Source: Streptomyces calvus
GTDB lineage: Bacteria; Actinomycetota; Actinomycetes; Streptomycetales; Streptomycetaceae
DNA length: 64,000 bases
Direction: 5' to 3'
Assembly (NCBI RefSeq): GCF_006782915.1
Contig: NZ_VCNP01000045.1
Span: 1-64,000 of the forward strand
A program made the translations under genes and the position numbers. Below, piece after piece: positions 1-8,172 of this stretch (position 1 is its first letter; the number at the start of each line of letters is the position of its first letter). The notes under the pieces were generated by a model. It made no database searches. It was not told the DNA's origin and was given only the letters and a program-made list of their open reading frames with translations.

Positions 1-38
1 CGGTCGGGCGGGGACGAGGGCACCGTTGACGACGCCAT
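1..38 (-). CDS. Possible 5' end of a gene running off the left edge
   Basis: Reading leftwards, an ATG is followed by 12 open codons (MASSTVPSSPPDR) to the window edge. A GAGAGGA ribosome-binding site lies 8 nt upstream of the ATG. Only the first residues are visible, so no function can be given. It would be divergent from the small gene at 325. The call rests on the RBS and open frame alone. Confidence 0.35.
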   Translation of the reverse strand, partial: MASSTVPSSPPD

Positions 39-324
39 GGCCGGGTCCTCTCTGCGAACCGTCGAACCATGCCGGATTCAGGGGGATTTGTCCGTGTGCT
101 GACCTGTTTCCGGCGGGCAAGAACGTACCTGCTGTGACGGAGTCACCACGCGCAGTTTGACCACAAAGCGGATATGTCATCCGCGATCTGCCATGAACTG
201 CCATCCTTTGTGGCGGACTTCCGCCGTAGCCGTTGACGCCCCGGCTCGTTGAATCCTGTGGACCGGGAGCCCCCCGACTCCCGACCCGCTCGTCGAACCA
301 GGGATGTGTGTGGTGGAGGCCGGG
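39..324. other. Intergenic region between two divergent genes
   Basis: About 285 bp without a convincing gene; the ORFs here are short and cross real genes in other frames. It presumably carries two divergent promoters. A TTGACC at 157-162 resembles a -35 box, but no good -10 follows at normal spacing. A short inverted repeat (GCGGAT, 5-nt loop, ATCCGC) lies at about 168-184. Confidence 0.3.
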
Positions 325-705
325 ATGACCTGCTGGAGCAACGATTCTTCACAGCGGCCGGGTACGGACTGCGACGTGGTGACGGTCCCGGCCCGGCAGG
401 GCCTGGAGGCGGTCGACATCCTGCGTCGCGGAGCCGGTGACGCGGTCGGCCCGGTGCTGCACGACGGCGGCGGCACCCTCGGCTTCCTGGTGCCACCGGG
501 CACGGCCGCCGCCTGGGACGTACCCGGCAGCACCTGCACCCGGACCGACGGCCGCGGACTGCGACTGGCCCCCGAGCCGCCGGTGGAGGGCGCCAACTGG
601 CTGCTGCCGCCCGGCGACGCCGACCGGGCGACGGACCCCGCGGTGCTGCGCGAGGCGCTGGGCGAGGCGCAGCGCCTGATCGAGGCCGCGGACAGCTGCA
701 GCTGA
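325..705 (+). CDS. Small conserved actinomycete protein of unknown function
   Basis: A 126-residue soluble protein with no signal peptide or membrane segment. I start it at the ATG preceded by GTGGAGG with 5-nt spacing; an ATG 21 nt upstream is in frame but lacks an RBS. The sequence has a hydrophobic core (LGFLVPPGT near residue 53), a central W-containing stretch and a WLLPP segment, and ends in a helical tail. I recall similar small proteins in other streptomycetes but no assigned role. It lies 51 bp upstream of the methyltransferase-like gene on the same strand and may be co-transcribed with it. Confidence 0.7.
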   Translation: MTCWSNDSSQRPGTDCDVVTVPARQGLEAVDILRRGAGDAVGPVLHDGGGTLGFLVPPGTAAAWDVPGSTCTRTDGRGLRLAPEPPVEGANWLLPPGDADRATDPAVLREALGEAQRLIEAADSCS

Positions 706-756
706 CGGCGGCCCGCGCCCGCCGGTGACCGCCCGGACCCTTGCGACAATGGGGCC

Positions 757-1629
757 ATGGGAAGGTCCAGGAACAGTGCGCGCGGGCAGGGCGGCGGCGC
801 CGAGGCCGTGGTCGAGCAGGTCGACGGCGGGCTCGCCCGGCTGGTCCCGGACCGGGACCGGGCGCGGGCCTGGACCCTGCTGATCGACGAAGCCCCGCAG
901 TCCCACGTCGACCTCGACGACCCGGCTCACCTCTCCTTCGAGTACCAGCGCCGGTTCGGCCACGTCGTCGATCTCGCCGCGCCGCCCGGCAAACCACTGA
1001 ACGCCGTGCACCTCGGCGGCGGCGCCTGCACCCTCGCCCGCTATGTCGCCGCGACCCGTCCCCGCTCCACCCAGCAGGTCGTGGAACGGGACGCGAAGCT
1101 GGTGCAACTGGTGCGGCGGGAACTGCCGTGGGACGCCAGGGCCCGGATCAGGGTGCGTTCGACGGACGCCAGGGAAGGGCTCGCCAAGGTGCCGGACGGC
1201 TGGGCCGGCCTCGTCGTCGCCGACGTCTTCAGCGGCGCCCGCACCCCCGCCCACCTGACCTCGACCGAGTTCCTGGACGACGTCCGACGGGCCCTCGCCC
1301 CGGGCGGGATCTACGCCGCCAACCTCGCCGACGGGCCCCCGCTCGCCCACCTGCGCGGCCAGATCGCCACCGCCGCCGCCCGGTTCGCCGAACTCGCGCT
1401 GATCGCCGACCCCGCGGTCCTGCGCGGCAAGCGCTTCGGCAACGCCGTCCTGGTCGCCTCGGACGCGCCGCTGCCGATCGCCGAACTGACCCGCAGGGCC
1501 GCCTCCGACCCGCACCCGGGCCGCGTCCAGCACGGCAGGGAGCTGGTCGACTTCACCGGCGGAGCGACGCCGGTGACGGACCTGGCGGCGGTCGCGTCAC
1601 CGGCACCGCCCGCCTCCGTCTTCCGGTAG
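757..1629 (+). CDS. Spermidine synthase-like class I methyltransferase-fold protein
   Basis: A 290-residue protein with the Rossmann-type fold of spermidine synthases and SAM methyltransferases. The visible motifs are a glycine-rich motif I (VHLGGGACTLARYVA), an acidic residue at the end of the next strand (VVERD) and VVADVFSG at the motif IV position. Actinobacterial genomes often carry such stand-alone spermidine-synthase-like proteins, annotated as fused-MFS/spermidine synthase or methyltransferase. Substrate and reaction cannot be read from the sequence, and polyamine synthesis should not be assumed. The ATG at 757 is the first methionine before the conserved domain. It converges on the gene at 1732-2286. 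Confidence 0.75.
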   Translation: MGRSRNSARGQGGGAEAVVEQVDGGLARLVPDRDRARAWTLLIDEAPQSHVDLDDPAHLSFEYQRRFGHVVDLAAPPGKPLNAVHLGGGACTLARYVAATRPRSTQQVVERDAKLVQLVRRELPWDARARIRVRSTDAREGLAKVPDGWAGLVVADVFSGARTPAHLTSTEFLDDVRRALAPGGIYAANLADGPPLAHLRGQIATAAARFAELALIADPAVLRGKRFGNAVLVASDAPLPIAELTRRAASDPHPGRVQHGRELVDFTGGATPVTDLAAVASPAPPASVFR

Positions 1630-1731
1630 TCACCGGCTCCGGGGCGGGAGACGGCCGGATCCGGCGGCCCGCGTCCGTCTTCCGGCGGGCGTCCGCACGG
1701 TCCGTTCTCGATGCGTGCTTTCCGGGTCCGG

Positions 1732-2286
1732 TCAGTACGTTCCGACGTCCACCCGTGGTGGCCCGTCGTGCCAGGTGCAGAACACCGACACCCGGTCCGC
1801 GCCGGAGGCGAACTCCACCCGGATCCACGTCTCCGTCTTCCACACCTGCATCGACCAGCCGGCGCCGGGCGTCGCCGACACCAGGGACGCGGACGTCTCG
1901 CCCAGGTCGAACACCGCCCGGCCGCCCCTGGTGTCGTACCCCTTCACCCGGCCGGTCGTGGCCGGTGCGGGGGAAGGCGGGGGAGTGGCGGTCCGGGACG
2001 GCTGCGGGGCCGGCTCGCGGGACGTCTCCTCCGGTCCGGGCGACGGCTCCCGCGGCTCCGCCGCATCCTCGGAACGCCCCTCGCCGGGCGGCCGCCGCGT
2101 CGAGGACGACACCGGGTACGACCGCTCCCCGGCCGACTCGTCCGCACCGGCCGCGGCGATCGGCAGGGCGCGCGGCGGATCGTAGGCGGTGCCCGTCAGC
2201 ACCGTGCTGACACCCCACCAGGACAGCGTGACCGCCGCGCCCGTGGCGAGCAGCCAGGCCAGTACGTGTACGAGTCCTCTGCGCAT
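1732..2286 (-). CDS. Membrane-anchored extracytoplasmic protein, unknown function
   Basis: A 184-residue protein. Residues 1-4 are MRRG, then one hydrophobic segment (about 5-30) is followed by a long P/E/S/T-rich low-complexity stretch (about 45-115) and a small C-terminal domain with aromatic residues and one cysteine (SVFCTWHDG). This is the layout of a protein tethered outside the membrane with a flexible stalk. It is divergent from the response regulator at 2398, with 111 bp between the starts, so it may be a target or accessory of that two-component system; that is inference. The upstream RBS is weak, so the start is less certain. Confidence 0.65.
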   Translation of the reverse strand: MRRGLVHVLAWLLATGAAVTLSWWGVSTVLTGTAYDPPRALPIAAAGADESAGERSYPVSSSTRRPPGEGRSEDAAEPREPSPGPEETSREPAPQPSRTATPPPSPAPATTGRVKGYDTRGGRAVFDLGETSASLVSATPGAGWSMQVWKTETWIRVEFASGADRVSVFCTWHDGPPRVDVGTY

Positions 2287-2397
2287 CGTCGGCCCATACT
2301 GCCCCACGCGCCCCACGAGTGTCGCGCCCCGGGGAGGCACCCGGAGTTGTCCACAGGCCCGTACCGGGCCCGCCCGCCATGGCGTACGGTGCGGCGC

Positions 2398-3120
2398 ATG
2401 GCAAGTGTTCTCGTGGTCGAGGACGACCAGTTCGTACGCTCGGCGCTCATCCGGCAGTTGACCGACGCCTCGCACACCGTGCGCAGTGTGGGCACCGCAC
2501 TGGAGGCGCTGCGCGAGGTCGCCCACTTCCGCTTCGACGTCGTCGTCCTGGACCTCGGACTGCCCGACCTGGACGGCTCCGAGGCCCTGAAGATGCTGCG
2601 CGGGATCACGGACGTCCCGGTCATCGTCGCCACCGCCCGGGACGACGAGACGGAGATCGTGCGGCTGCTCAACGCGGGCGCGGACGACTACCTGACCAAG
2701 CCCTTCTCCGTGGAGCACCTCTCCGCCCGGATGGCGGCCGTGCTGCGCCGGGCCCGCGCGGGCGGCGGCGGGGCGGCACCCTCACCGGTGATCCGGGTCG
2801 GCGGGCTGACCGTCGACCCGCTGCGCCGCCAGGCCGAACTGGACGGCGCACGCCTGGACCTGACCCGGCGCGAGTTCGACCTGCTCGCCTTCCTCGCCGG
2901 CCGGCCCGGCGTGGTCGTCCCCCGCAAGGAACTGCTCGCCGAGGTGTGGCAGCAGTCCTACGGCGACGACCAGACCATCGACGTCCATCTGTCCTGGCTG
3001 CGCCGGAAGCTGGGGGAGACCGCCGCGCGGCCCCGCTATCTGCACACCCTGCGCGGCGTCGGCGTGAAGCTGGAGCCGCCCGCCCAGCACCCCGGCACCG
3101 CGGTGGAGCCACCGCGATGA
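2398..3120 (+). CDS. OmpR/PhoB-family two-component response regulator
   Basis: 240 residues. The N-terminal receiver domain (1-120) has the acidic pocket VVEDD (7-10 region), phospho-acceptor D52 in VLDLGLPD and the switch lysine in YLTKPF. A winged-helix DNA-binding domain (about 135-230) ends in the usual RRKLGE...RYLHTLRGVGVKL segment. The stop overlaps the kinase start (ATGA), indicating translational coupling. The gene is read away from a membrane-anchored protein and towards a chitinase gene. An 11-bp repeat between the kinase and the chitinase is a plausible DNA target. The signal sensed is unknown. Confidence 0.93.
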   Translation: MASVLVVEDDQFVRSALIRQLTDASHTVRSVGTALEALREVAHFRFDVVVLDLGLPDLDGSEALKMLRGITDVPVIVATARDDETEIVRLLNAGADDYLTKPFSVEHLSARMAAVLRRARAGGGGAAPSPVIRVGGLTVDPLRRQAELDGARLDLTRREFDLLAFLAGRPGVVVPRKELLAEVWQQSYGDDQTIDVHLSWLRRKLGETAARPRYLHTLRGVGVKLEPPAQHPGTAVEPPR

Positions 3121-4526
3121 GGTGGGCCCTGGTGAAGGTGTCGCTGGCGGTGACCGCGATGGTCGTCGTCGCCTTCGCGGTGCCGCTCGGACTCGTCGTC
3201 CGCGAACTGGCCGGCGACCGCGCCTTCTCCAACGCCGAGCGGGTGGCGGCGGCCGTCGCCCCCGCCCTTTCCATCACCACCGACCGCGACCAGCTCGAAC
3301 GCGTCGTCGCCTCCGTCGGTTCCGACGCCTCGTTGGCCGTGCACCTCCCGGCCGGCGACGGCGGCGAAGCCCTCGACATAGGCCGGCGCCGGGCCACCGC
3401 CGAGGACATCGCGGCCGTGCGGAAACTGGGCCGCGTCTCCACGTCTGCCGTCTCCGGCGGTTCGGCGCTGCTCCAGCCGGTCGCGCTCAGCACCGGCGAG
3501 ATCGCCGTGGTCGAGGTGTTCGTTCCCGAGTCCGAGGTCACCAACGGCGTCGGCACGGCCTGGGCGGTGCTCGCCGCCGTCGGCGTCGCGCTGATCCTCG
3601 GCTCCGTCGCGGTCGCCGACCGGCTGGGCGTACGGATGGTGCGGCCCGCGCGGCGGCTGGTGGAGGGGGCGCACGAACTGGGGGAGGGCAAGCTGGGGGC
3701 CCGGGTGCCGGAGGAGGGGCCGACCGAACTGCGGCTGGCGGCGGTGGCGTTCAACTCCATGGCCGACCAGGTCGTCCAACTCCTCGCCAACGAGCGCGAG
3801 CTGGCCGCCGACCTGTCCCACCGGCTGCGCACCCCGCTGACCGTGCTGCGGCTCAACGCCGCCTCCCTCGGCGACGGCCCGGCCGCCGAGCAGACCCGGG
3901 CGGCGGTCGAGCAGTTGGAGCGCGAGGTGGACACCATCATCCGCACCGCGCGGGACGCCAAGCCGCAGACGGCCGCGGCGGGCCCCGGCGCCGGATGCGA
4001 CGCGGCCGAGGTGGTCCGCGAGCGAATGGCGTTCTGGTCGGCGCTCGCCGAGGACGAGGGCCGCAAGTGGCGGGTGGCCGGCGCCGACCGGCCGGTGCGC
4101 ATCCCCGTGGCCCGCGCCGACCTGGCCGCCGCCCTGGACGCGCTGCTCGGCAACGTCTTCCGGCACACCGCCGAGGGCACCGCCTTCGCCGTCGATGTGC
4201 ACAACGGCGACGACGCGGTGATCGTGCTGGTCTCCGACGCCGGCCCCGGCATACCCGACCCCGAGGCGGCGATGGCCCGCGGCCGGGGCTCCGGCAGCGA
4301 CGGCTCGACCGGGCTCGGCCTGGACATCGTGCGCCGGCTCGCGGAGTCCACCGGCGGGGACGTGCGCATCGGCTCCTCGGTGCTCGGCGGGACCGAGGTG
4401 CGGATCTGGATCCAGCTCGACGGCCGCGAGCGCGCACCCCGCCGGCACGGCCACCGGGGCACCGTGCGCCGGCGCGGACCGGCGCGGCTGACGGCCTCCT
4501 TTAACCGCCTCCGATCCCTTCCTTAA
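3117..4526 (+). CDS. Sensor histidine kinase, partner of the upstream regulator
   Basis: 469 residues. A transmembrane helix at about 5-25 and a second around 140-163 (AWAVLAAVGVALILGSVAVA) flank an extracytoplasmic sensor of about 110 residues. A HAMP-like linker follows. The dimerisation box is DLSHRLRTPLTVLRLN with H235 as phospho-acceptor. The ATPase domain shows the N box (LLGNVFRHT), DAGPGIPD and a G2 motif GSTGLGLDIVRRLAEST. The ATG overlaps the regulator's stop codon. The sensor region resembles no family I can name, so the stimulus is unknown. Its stop codon lies inside the CCTTAAG element described separately. Confidence 0.92.
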   Translation: MRWALVKVSLAVTAMVVVAFAVPLGLVVRELAGDRAFSNAERVAAAVAPALSITTDRDQLERVVASVGSDASLAVHLPAGDGGEALDIGRRRATAEDIAAVRKLGRVSTSAVSGGSALLQPVALSTGEIAVVEVFVPESEVTNGVGTAWAVLAAVGVALILGSVAVADRLGVRMVRPARRLVEGAHELGEGKLGARVPEEGPTELRLAAVAFNSMADQVVQLLANERELAADLSHRLRTPLTVLRLNAASLGDGPAAEQTRAAVEQLEREVDTIIRTARDAKPQTAAAGPGAGCDAAEVVRERMAFWSALAEDEGRKWRVAGADRPVRIPVARADLAAALDALLGNVFRHTAEGTAFAVDVHNGDDAVIVLVSDAGPGIPDPEAAMARGRGSGSDGSTGLGLDIVRRLAESTGGDVRIGSSVLGGTEVRIWIQLDGRERAPRRHGHRGTVRRRGPARLTASFNRLRSLP

Positions 4527-4538
4527 GCGCACCCTAAG
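4498..4538 (+). promoter_or_regulatory. Candidate OmpR-type binding repeats upstream of the chitinase
   Basis: Three related heptamers on one face: CCTTTAA at 4498, CCTTAAG at 4521 and CCCTAAG at 4532. The last two are exactly 11 bp apart and the first is about two turns upstream. OmpR/PhoB-type regulators bind direct repeats at 11-bp period. The cluster overlaps the kinase stop codon and lies about 95 bp before the chitinase start. Regulation by the adjacent two-component system is inferred. Confidence 0.4.
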
Positions 4539-4633
4539 ATCCCGAACGCCCTCCCGCATCAAGGCATTTGCCCGTTTACGTCTCGCTAGCGTGCTGCCGC
4601 ACACCCCCCGCAACCGATGAAGGCAGGCACGCG

Positions 4634-6088
4634 ATGAGTACGCACCGGCGCAGGGTCCGCGGCAGGAACAAGCTGATCGGCGGCGTGGTCGCGGCGGCCG
4701 TGGCGGGCGGCGGCGCCTTCCTGTTCACCGGCACCGCCCAGGCGGCCGGTGTCGCCGCCGCGTACACCAGGACCAGTGCGTGGTCGACCGGCTACGCCGC
4801 CCAGTACGTGGTGACCAACAACAGCGGCGAGCGCGACGCGGACTGGACACTGGAGTTCGACCTGCCCGAGGGCACCGAACTCGCCTCGCTGTGGAACGCC
4901 GAGTCCGGCGTGAGCGGCCGGCACGTCACCGTCCGGCCGGCCGCGTGGGACACCGACGGCCTGGCCGCCGGCGAGTCCGTCACCGTCGGCTTCGTCGTCA
5001 AGGGCACGGCCGCCCCGACCGGTTGCGTGGTCGACGGCGCCGCATGCGCCACGGACGGCGGACCCGCCCCCGAACCCAGCGGCCGGCCCACCGACGCCCC
5101 CACCCCCACCGCAGCCCCGACCGACCGGCCCACGCCCACCGAGGAGCCCACGGCCACCGCCGAACCCACACCGGGCACCGGCACCGGCACCACGGACGAC
5201 GCCCGCTTCGCCCCGTACGTCGACACCTCGCTCAGCCCGGCCTTCGACCTGCTCGCGAGCGCCGAGGCGACCGGAGTGAAGCACTACAACCTCGCCTTCG
5301 TCACCGACGGCGGCGGCTGCACTCCCACCTGGGGCGGCACCGGCGACCTCGCGTCCAACCCGGTGGCCGGACAGATCGGCGCGCTGCGTGCCGCGGGCGG
5401 CGACGTCCGCGTCTCCTTCGGCGGCGCGGCCGGCTCCGAACTCGGCACGACCTGCACCTCCGTGGACGCGCTGGCAGCGGCGTACGAGAAGGTGGTGAAC
5501 GCCTTCGACCTCACCGAGGTCGACTTCGACGTCGAGGGCGGCGCCCTGCCGAACGCCGCCGCCAACACCCGCCGGGCCCAGGCCATCGCCCAGCTCCAGA
5601 AGGCCCACCCGGACCTGGACGTCTCCTTCACCCTCCCGGTGATGCCCGAGGGACTGACCCAGGACGGCGTGAACCTGCTCGCCGACGCCAAGGACAACGG
5701 CGTGCGGATCGACGCGGTCAACATCATGGCGATGGACTACGGCCCCGCCTACAGCGACGACATGGGCACCTACGCCGAGCAGGCCGCCACCGCCACCCAG
5801 GCGCAGATCAAGGGCGTCCTCGGGCTGAGCGACAGCGAGGCGTGGAAGACCGTCGCCGTCACCCCCATGATCGGCGTCAACGACGTCGTCACCGAGATCT
5901 TCACGGTCGACGACGCGACCCAGCTGGTGGACTTCGCCCGGTCCAAGGGCCTCGGCGAGCTGTCGATGTGGTCCGGCACCCGGGACCAGCAGTGCCCCGG
6001 CGGCACCAAGCCGTCCGCCGACGCCACCTGCAGCTCGATCCTCCAGGAGAAGTTCGCCTTCTCCAAGGCGTTCGCCGCCTACAACTGA
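4634..6088 (+). CDS. Secreted CBM2-GH18 chitinase
   Basis: 484 residues. A basic N-terminus and hydrophobic core end at an AQA-A signal-peptidase site near residue 37. A carbohydrate-binding module of the CBM2 type follows (about 40-140; W-rich, NNSGERDADWTLEFDLP, single cysteines). A Pro/Thr linker (about 150-195) leads to a GH18 catalytic domain (about 200-484). The catalytic DxDxE signature is D297-D299-E301 in VDFDVEG, with the first Asp of the longer DxxDxDxE replaced by Thr, as I recall for the PF-ChiA-like GH18 subgroup. It would hydrolyse chitin or related glycans outside the cell. It directly follows the two-component pair. A GAAGG stretch precedes the ATG. Confidence 0.9.
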   Translation: MSTHRRRVRGRNKLIGGVVAAAVAGGGAFLFTGTAQAAGVAAAYTRTSAWSTGYAAQYVVTNNSGERDADWTLEFDLPEGTELASLWNAESGVSGRHVTVRPAAWDTDGLAAGESVTVGFVVKGTAAPTGCVVDGAACATDGGPAPEPSGRPTDAPTPTAAPTDRPTPTEEPTATAEPTPGTGTGTTDDARFAPYVDTSLSPAFDLLASAEATGVKHYNLAFVTDGGGCTPTWGGTGDLASNPVAGQIGALRAAGGDVRVSFGGAAGSELGTTCTSVDALAAAYEKVVNAFDLTEVDFDVEGGALPNAAANTRRAQAIAQLQKAHPDLDVSFTLPVMPEGLTQDGVNLLADAKDNGVRIDAVNIMAMDYGPAYSDDMGTYAEQAATATQAQIKGVLGLSDSEAWKTVAVTPMIGVNDVVTEIFTVDDATQLVDFARSKGLGELSMWSGTRDQQCPGGTKPSADATCSSILQEKFAFSKAFAAYN

Positions 6089-6091
6089 CCC

Positions 6092-6119
6092 GCCCGGCCC
6101 CCGGAGAACCGGGCCGGGC
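6092..6119 (+). terminator. Hairpin after the chitinase gene
   Basis: A 9-bp GC-rich inverted repeat (GCCCGGCCC / GGGCCGGGC) with a 10-nt loop begins 3 nt after the stop codon. It is the first of two tandem hairpins here. Confidence 0.7.
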
Positions 6120-6127
6120 ACACGAAC

Positions 6128-6162
6128 GGGGCGCGGCGCCTCCCCCCAGGGCGCCGCGCCCC
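6128..6162. terminator. Strong second hairpin after the chitinase gene
   Basis: A 13-bp perfect stem (GGGGCGCGGCGCC / GGCGCCGCGCCCC) around a 9-nt loop. There is no clear T-tract, which is usual for streptomycete terminators. Confidence 0.75.
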
Positions 6163-6190
6163 GCCTCCGTGCTCCGTGCCTCCGGGCCCC

Positions 6191-6470
6191 GCGACCGCGA
6201 GCCCCAGGTTCCGCGACCGCGAGCTTCCGGTTCGGTGACCGGCGGCTCCGGTAACCGTGACCGCGAGCCTCCGGTTCGGTGACCGGCGGCTCCGGTTCCG
6301 CGACCGGAAGCGTCCGGCCCGCGACCGCGAGCCTCCCGGCCCCGCGACCGGCTGCGACCGTCCGCCTCCGGCCCCGCGACCGGCAGCGACCGTCCGCCTC
6401 CGGCTCCGCGACGGGCAGCCGTCGCCTGCGACCGTCCGCCTCCGGCTCCCGGTCCCGGTCCCGGAGCAAG
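6191..6470. repeat. Degenerate ~22-bp tandem repeats, convergent intergenic region
   Basis: Imperfect units of the form GCGACCGCGAGC..TCCGGTTC recur about ten times between the chitinase terminators and the bglC stop. Long shadow ORFs run through on both strands because the repeats avoid stops, but their composition (Arg/Pro/Gly runs) is not protein-like. I see no gene here. Confidence 0.75.
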
Positions 6471-6473
6471 GCC

Positions 6474-6503
6474 GGTCCCGGTCCCGGTCCCGGTCCCGGT
6501 CCC
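6474..6503. repeat. Five tandem GGTCCC hexamers
   Basis: Five perfect copies of GGTCCC in a row, leading directly into the 18-bp repeat array. Noncoding, between convergent genes. Confidence 0.9.
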
Positions 6504-6515
6504 GAAGCCAAAGCC

Positions 6516-6593
6516 GGTTCCGGAGCCGGTTCCGAAGCCGGAGCCGGTTCCGAAGCCGGAGCCGGTTCCGAAGCCGGAGCCGGTCCCGGAGCC
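6516..6593. repeat. 18-bp tandem repeat array
   Basis: Three perfect 18-bp units (GGTTCCGAAGCCGGAGCC) at 6528-6581, flanked by 12-bp partial units (GGTTCCGGAGCC at 6516, GGTCCCGGAGCC at 6582). The unit is built from related hexamers, so the array looks like a slippage product continuous with the GGTCCC run. Confidence 0.9.
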
Positions 6594-6619
6594 GGACGGA
6601 TGGTGACCCCGGTCGTCGG

Positions 6620-8062
6620 TCAGATCCGGTCGTCCAGGGCCGGAAGGGCGCCCGAGCGGGCGGCACGGGCGTACCACAGGGCGCTGGACTTCGGGGTGCG
6701 CTGCTGGGTGACGTAGTCGACGTACACCGCGCCGAAGCGCTTCTCGTACCCGTACGCCCACTCGAAGTTGTCCAGCAGCGACCACAGGAAGTAGCCGCGC
6801 ACGTCGGCGCCGTCGGTGATGGCCCGGCGCACCGCCGAGAGGTGGCCGTGCAGGTAGGCGACGCGCTCCGGGTCGTGCACCGTGCCGTCGGCGTCCGGCT
6901 TGTCGTCGTAGGCGGCGCCGTTCTCGGTGATGTAGAGCGGCAGTCCGGGCGCCTCCCGGGTGTAGCGCATGATCAGCTCGTGCAGGCCCGTCGGGTCCAC
7001 CGACCAGCCCATCTCGGTCTGCTCGCCGGGCGACTGGTGGAAGGCGACGTCGTCCGCGGCGGGCCACGGCGAGTGGTCGCTCGCCCCGTGCCCGTCGGCC
7101 CGCGGCCCCTTCGTGGCCGGGTCGGCCGCCGACACCAGGGTGGGCGTGTAGTAGTTGAGGCCGAGCGCGTCCAGCGGCTGGTGGATCAGGTCCAGGTCGC
7201 CGTCGAGGACGTAGGACCAGTCGGTGAGCGACGAGGTCGCCTCCAGCAGCGTCTCCGGGTAGGCGCCGTGCAGGATCGGGCCGTGGAAGATGCCGCTGGA
7301 CAGGTCGTCGATCTTGCGCGCCGCCGCCACGTCCGCCGGATCGCCCGGCGACAGCGGCCGCACGACCGACGAGTTGAGGCTGAGCGCGACCGAGTTGCGG
7401 GCCGGCATCACCGAGCGCAGCGCCTTGGCGCCCAGGCCGTGCGCCAGGTTGAGGTGGTGGGCGGCCTTCAGGGAGGCCGCCGGCTCGGTGCGGCCGGGCG
7501 CGTGCACGCCGGAGGCGTAGCCCAGGAAGGCGCTGCACCACGGCTCGTTGAGGGTGATCCACTGCTCCACCCGGTCGCCGAGCGCCTCACCGACGATCGC
7601 CGCGTACTCCGCGAAGCGGTAGGCGGTGTCGCGCTCCGGCCAGCCGCCCGCGTCCTCCAGCTCCTGCGGCAGGTCCCAGTGGTAGAGGGTGACGGCCGGC
7701 TTGATGCCGTGCGCCAGCAGCTCGTCCACCAGCCGGCGGTAGAAGTCCAGGCCGCGCTGCACCGCGGGGCCCCGCCCGGTCGGCTGGACCCGCGACCAGG
7801 AGATGGAGAAGCGGTAGGCGCTCAGGCCCAGCTCCGCCATCAGCGCCACGTCCTCGCGGTAGCGGTGGTAGTGGTCGACGGCGATGTCACCGGTGTCGCC
7901 GCCGGCCGTCTTGCCGGGCGTGTGGCTGAAGGTGTCCCAGATGGACGGGGTCCGCCCGTCCTCCCGTACCGCCCCCTCGATCTGGTACGCGGAGGTCGCG
8001 GCGCCCCAGAGGAAGGCGGGAGGAAAGGTCACCGGGTTCGCCGGCGTTGCGGAGTCAGACAT
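6620..8062 (-). CDS. bglC: GH1 beta-glucosidase of the cello-oligosaccharide system
   Basis: 480 residues, cytoplasmic (no signal), full-length GH1. The N-terminal FPPAFLWGAATSAYQIEG segment, the acid/base glutamate in TLNEPWC and the nucleophile glutamate in YITENGAA are all present. It would hydrolyse cellobiose and short cello-oligosaccharides imported by CebEFG, whose genes lie immediately upstream on the same strand. A CebR palindrome covers the start codon itself, so the gene has its own repressible control. A hairpin separates it from cebG. In other streptomycetes this enzyme also removes the inducer of CebR. Confidence 0.93.
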   Translation of the reverse strand: MSDSATPANPVTFPPAFLWGAATSAYQIEGAVREDGRTPSIWDTFSHTPGKTAGGDTGDIAVDHYHRYREDVALMAELGLSAYRFSISWSRVQPTGRGPAVQRGLDFYRRLVDELLAHGIKPAVTLYHWDLPQELEDAGGWPERDTAYRFAEYAAIVGEALGDRVEQWITLNEPWCSAFLGYASGVHAPGRTEPAASLKAAHHLNLAHGLGAKALRSVMPARNSVALSLNSSVVRPLSPGDPADVAAARKIDDLSSGIFHGPILHGAYPETLLEATSSLTDWSYVLDGDLDLIHQPLDALGLNYYTPTLVSAADPATKGPRADGHGASDHSPWPAADDVAFHQSPGEQTEMGWSVDPTGLHELIMRYTREAPGLPLYITENGAAYDDKPDADGTVHDPERVAYLHGHLSAVRRAITDGADVRGYFLWSLLDNFEWAYGYEKRFGAVYVDYVTQQRTPKSSALWYARAARSGALPALDDRI

Positions 8063-8075
8063 GGAAGCGCTCCCA
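8062..8075. promoter_or_regulatory. CebR operator overlapping the bglC start codon
   Basis: TGGAAGCGCTCCCA matches the CebR box (TGGGAGCGCTCCCA) with one change. Its first base is the last base of the ATG complement. Repressor bound here would block bglC at its 5' end. Confidence 0.85.
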
Positions 8076-8122
8076 TAGGTGGTCGTGGAGGACCGACGAG
8101 TGAAGGAAGTAAAGGGGGAAGA

Positions 8123-8150
8123 GGGGCCGGGGCGGCGGTGACCCGGCCCC
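8123..8150 (-). terminator. Hairpin downstream of cebG
   Basis: A 9-bp inverted repeat (GGGGCCGGG / CCCGGCCCC) with a 10-nt loop lies just after the cebG stop in the reading direction and before the bglC operator. It would separate the cebEFG and bglC transcripts. Confidence 0.6.
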
Positions 8151-8172
8151 CGGGTGGTGCGGAGGCCGGGCG

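Noticed and set aside
143..997. Minus-strand frame of 284 codons at the left end
   Set aside because: Arg/Pro/Ala-rich shadow of the small conserved gene and the methyltransferase-like gene.
5901..7562. Minus-strand frame encoding repeated Gly-Ser/Thr-Phe-Gly units
   Set aside because: It is the translation of the intergenic hexamer repeats plus antisense of chitinase and a shifted frame of bglC. No start, no domain.
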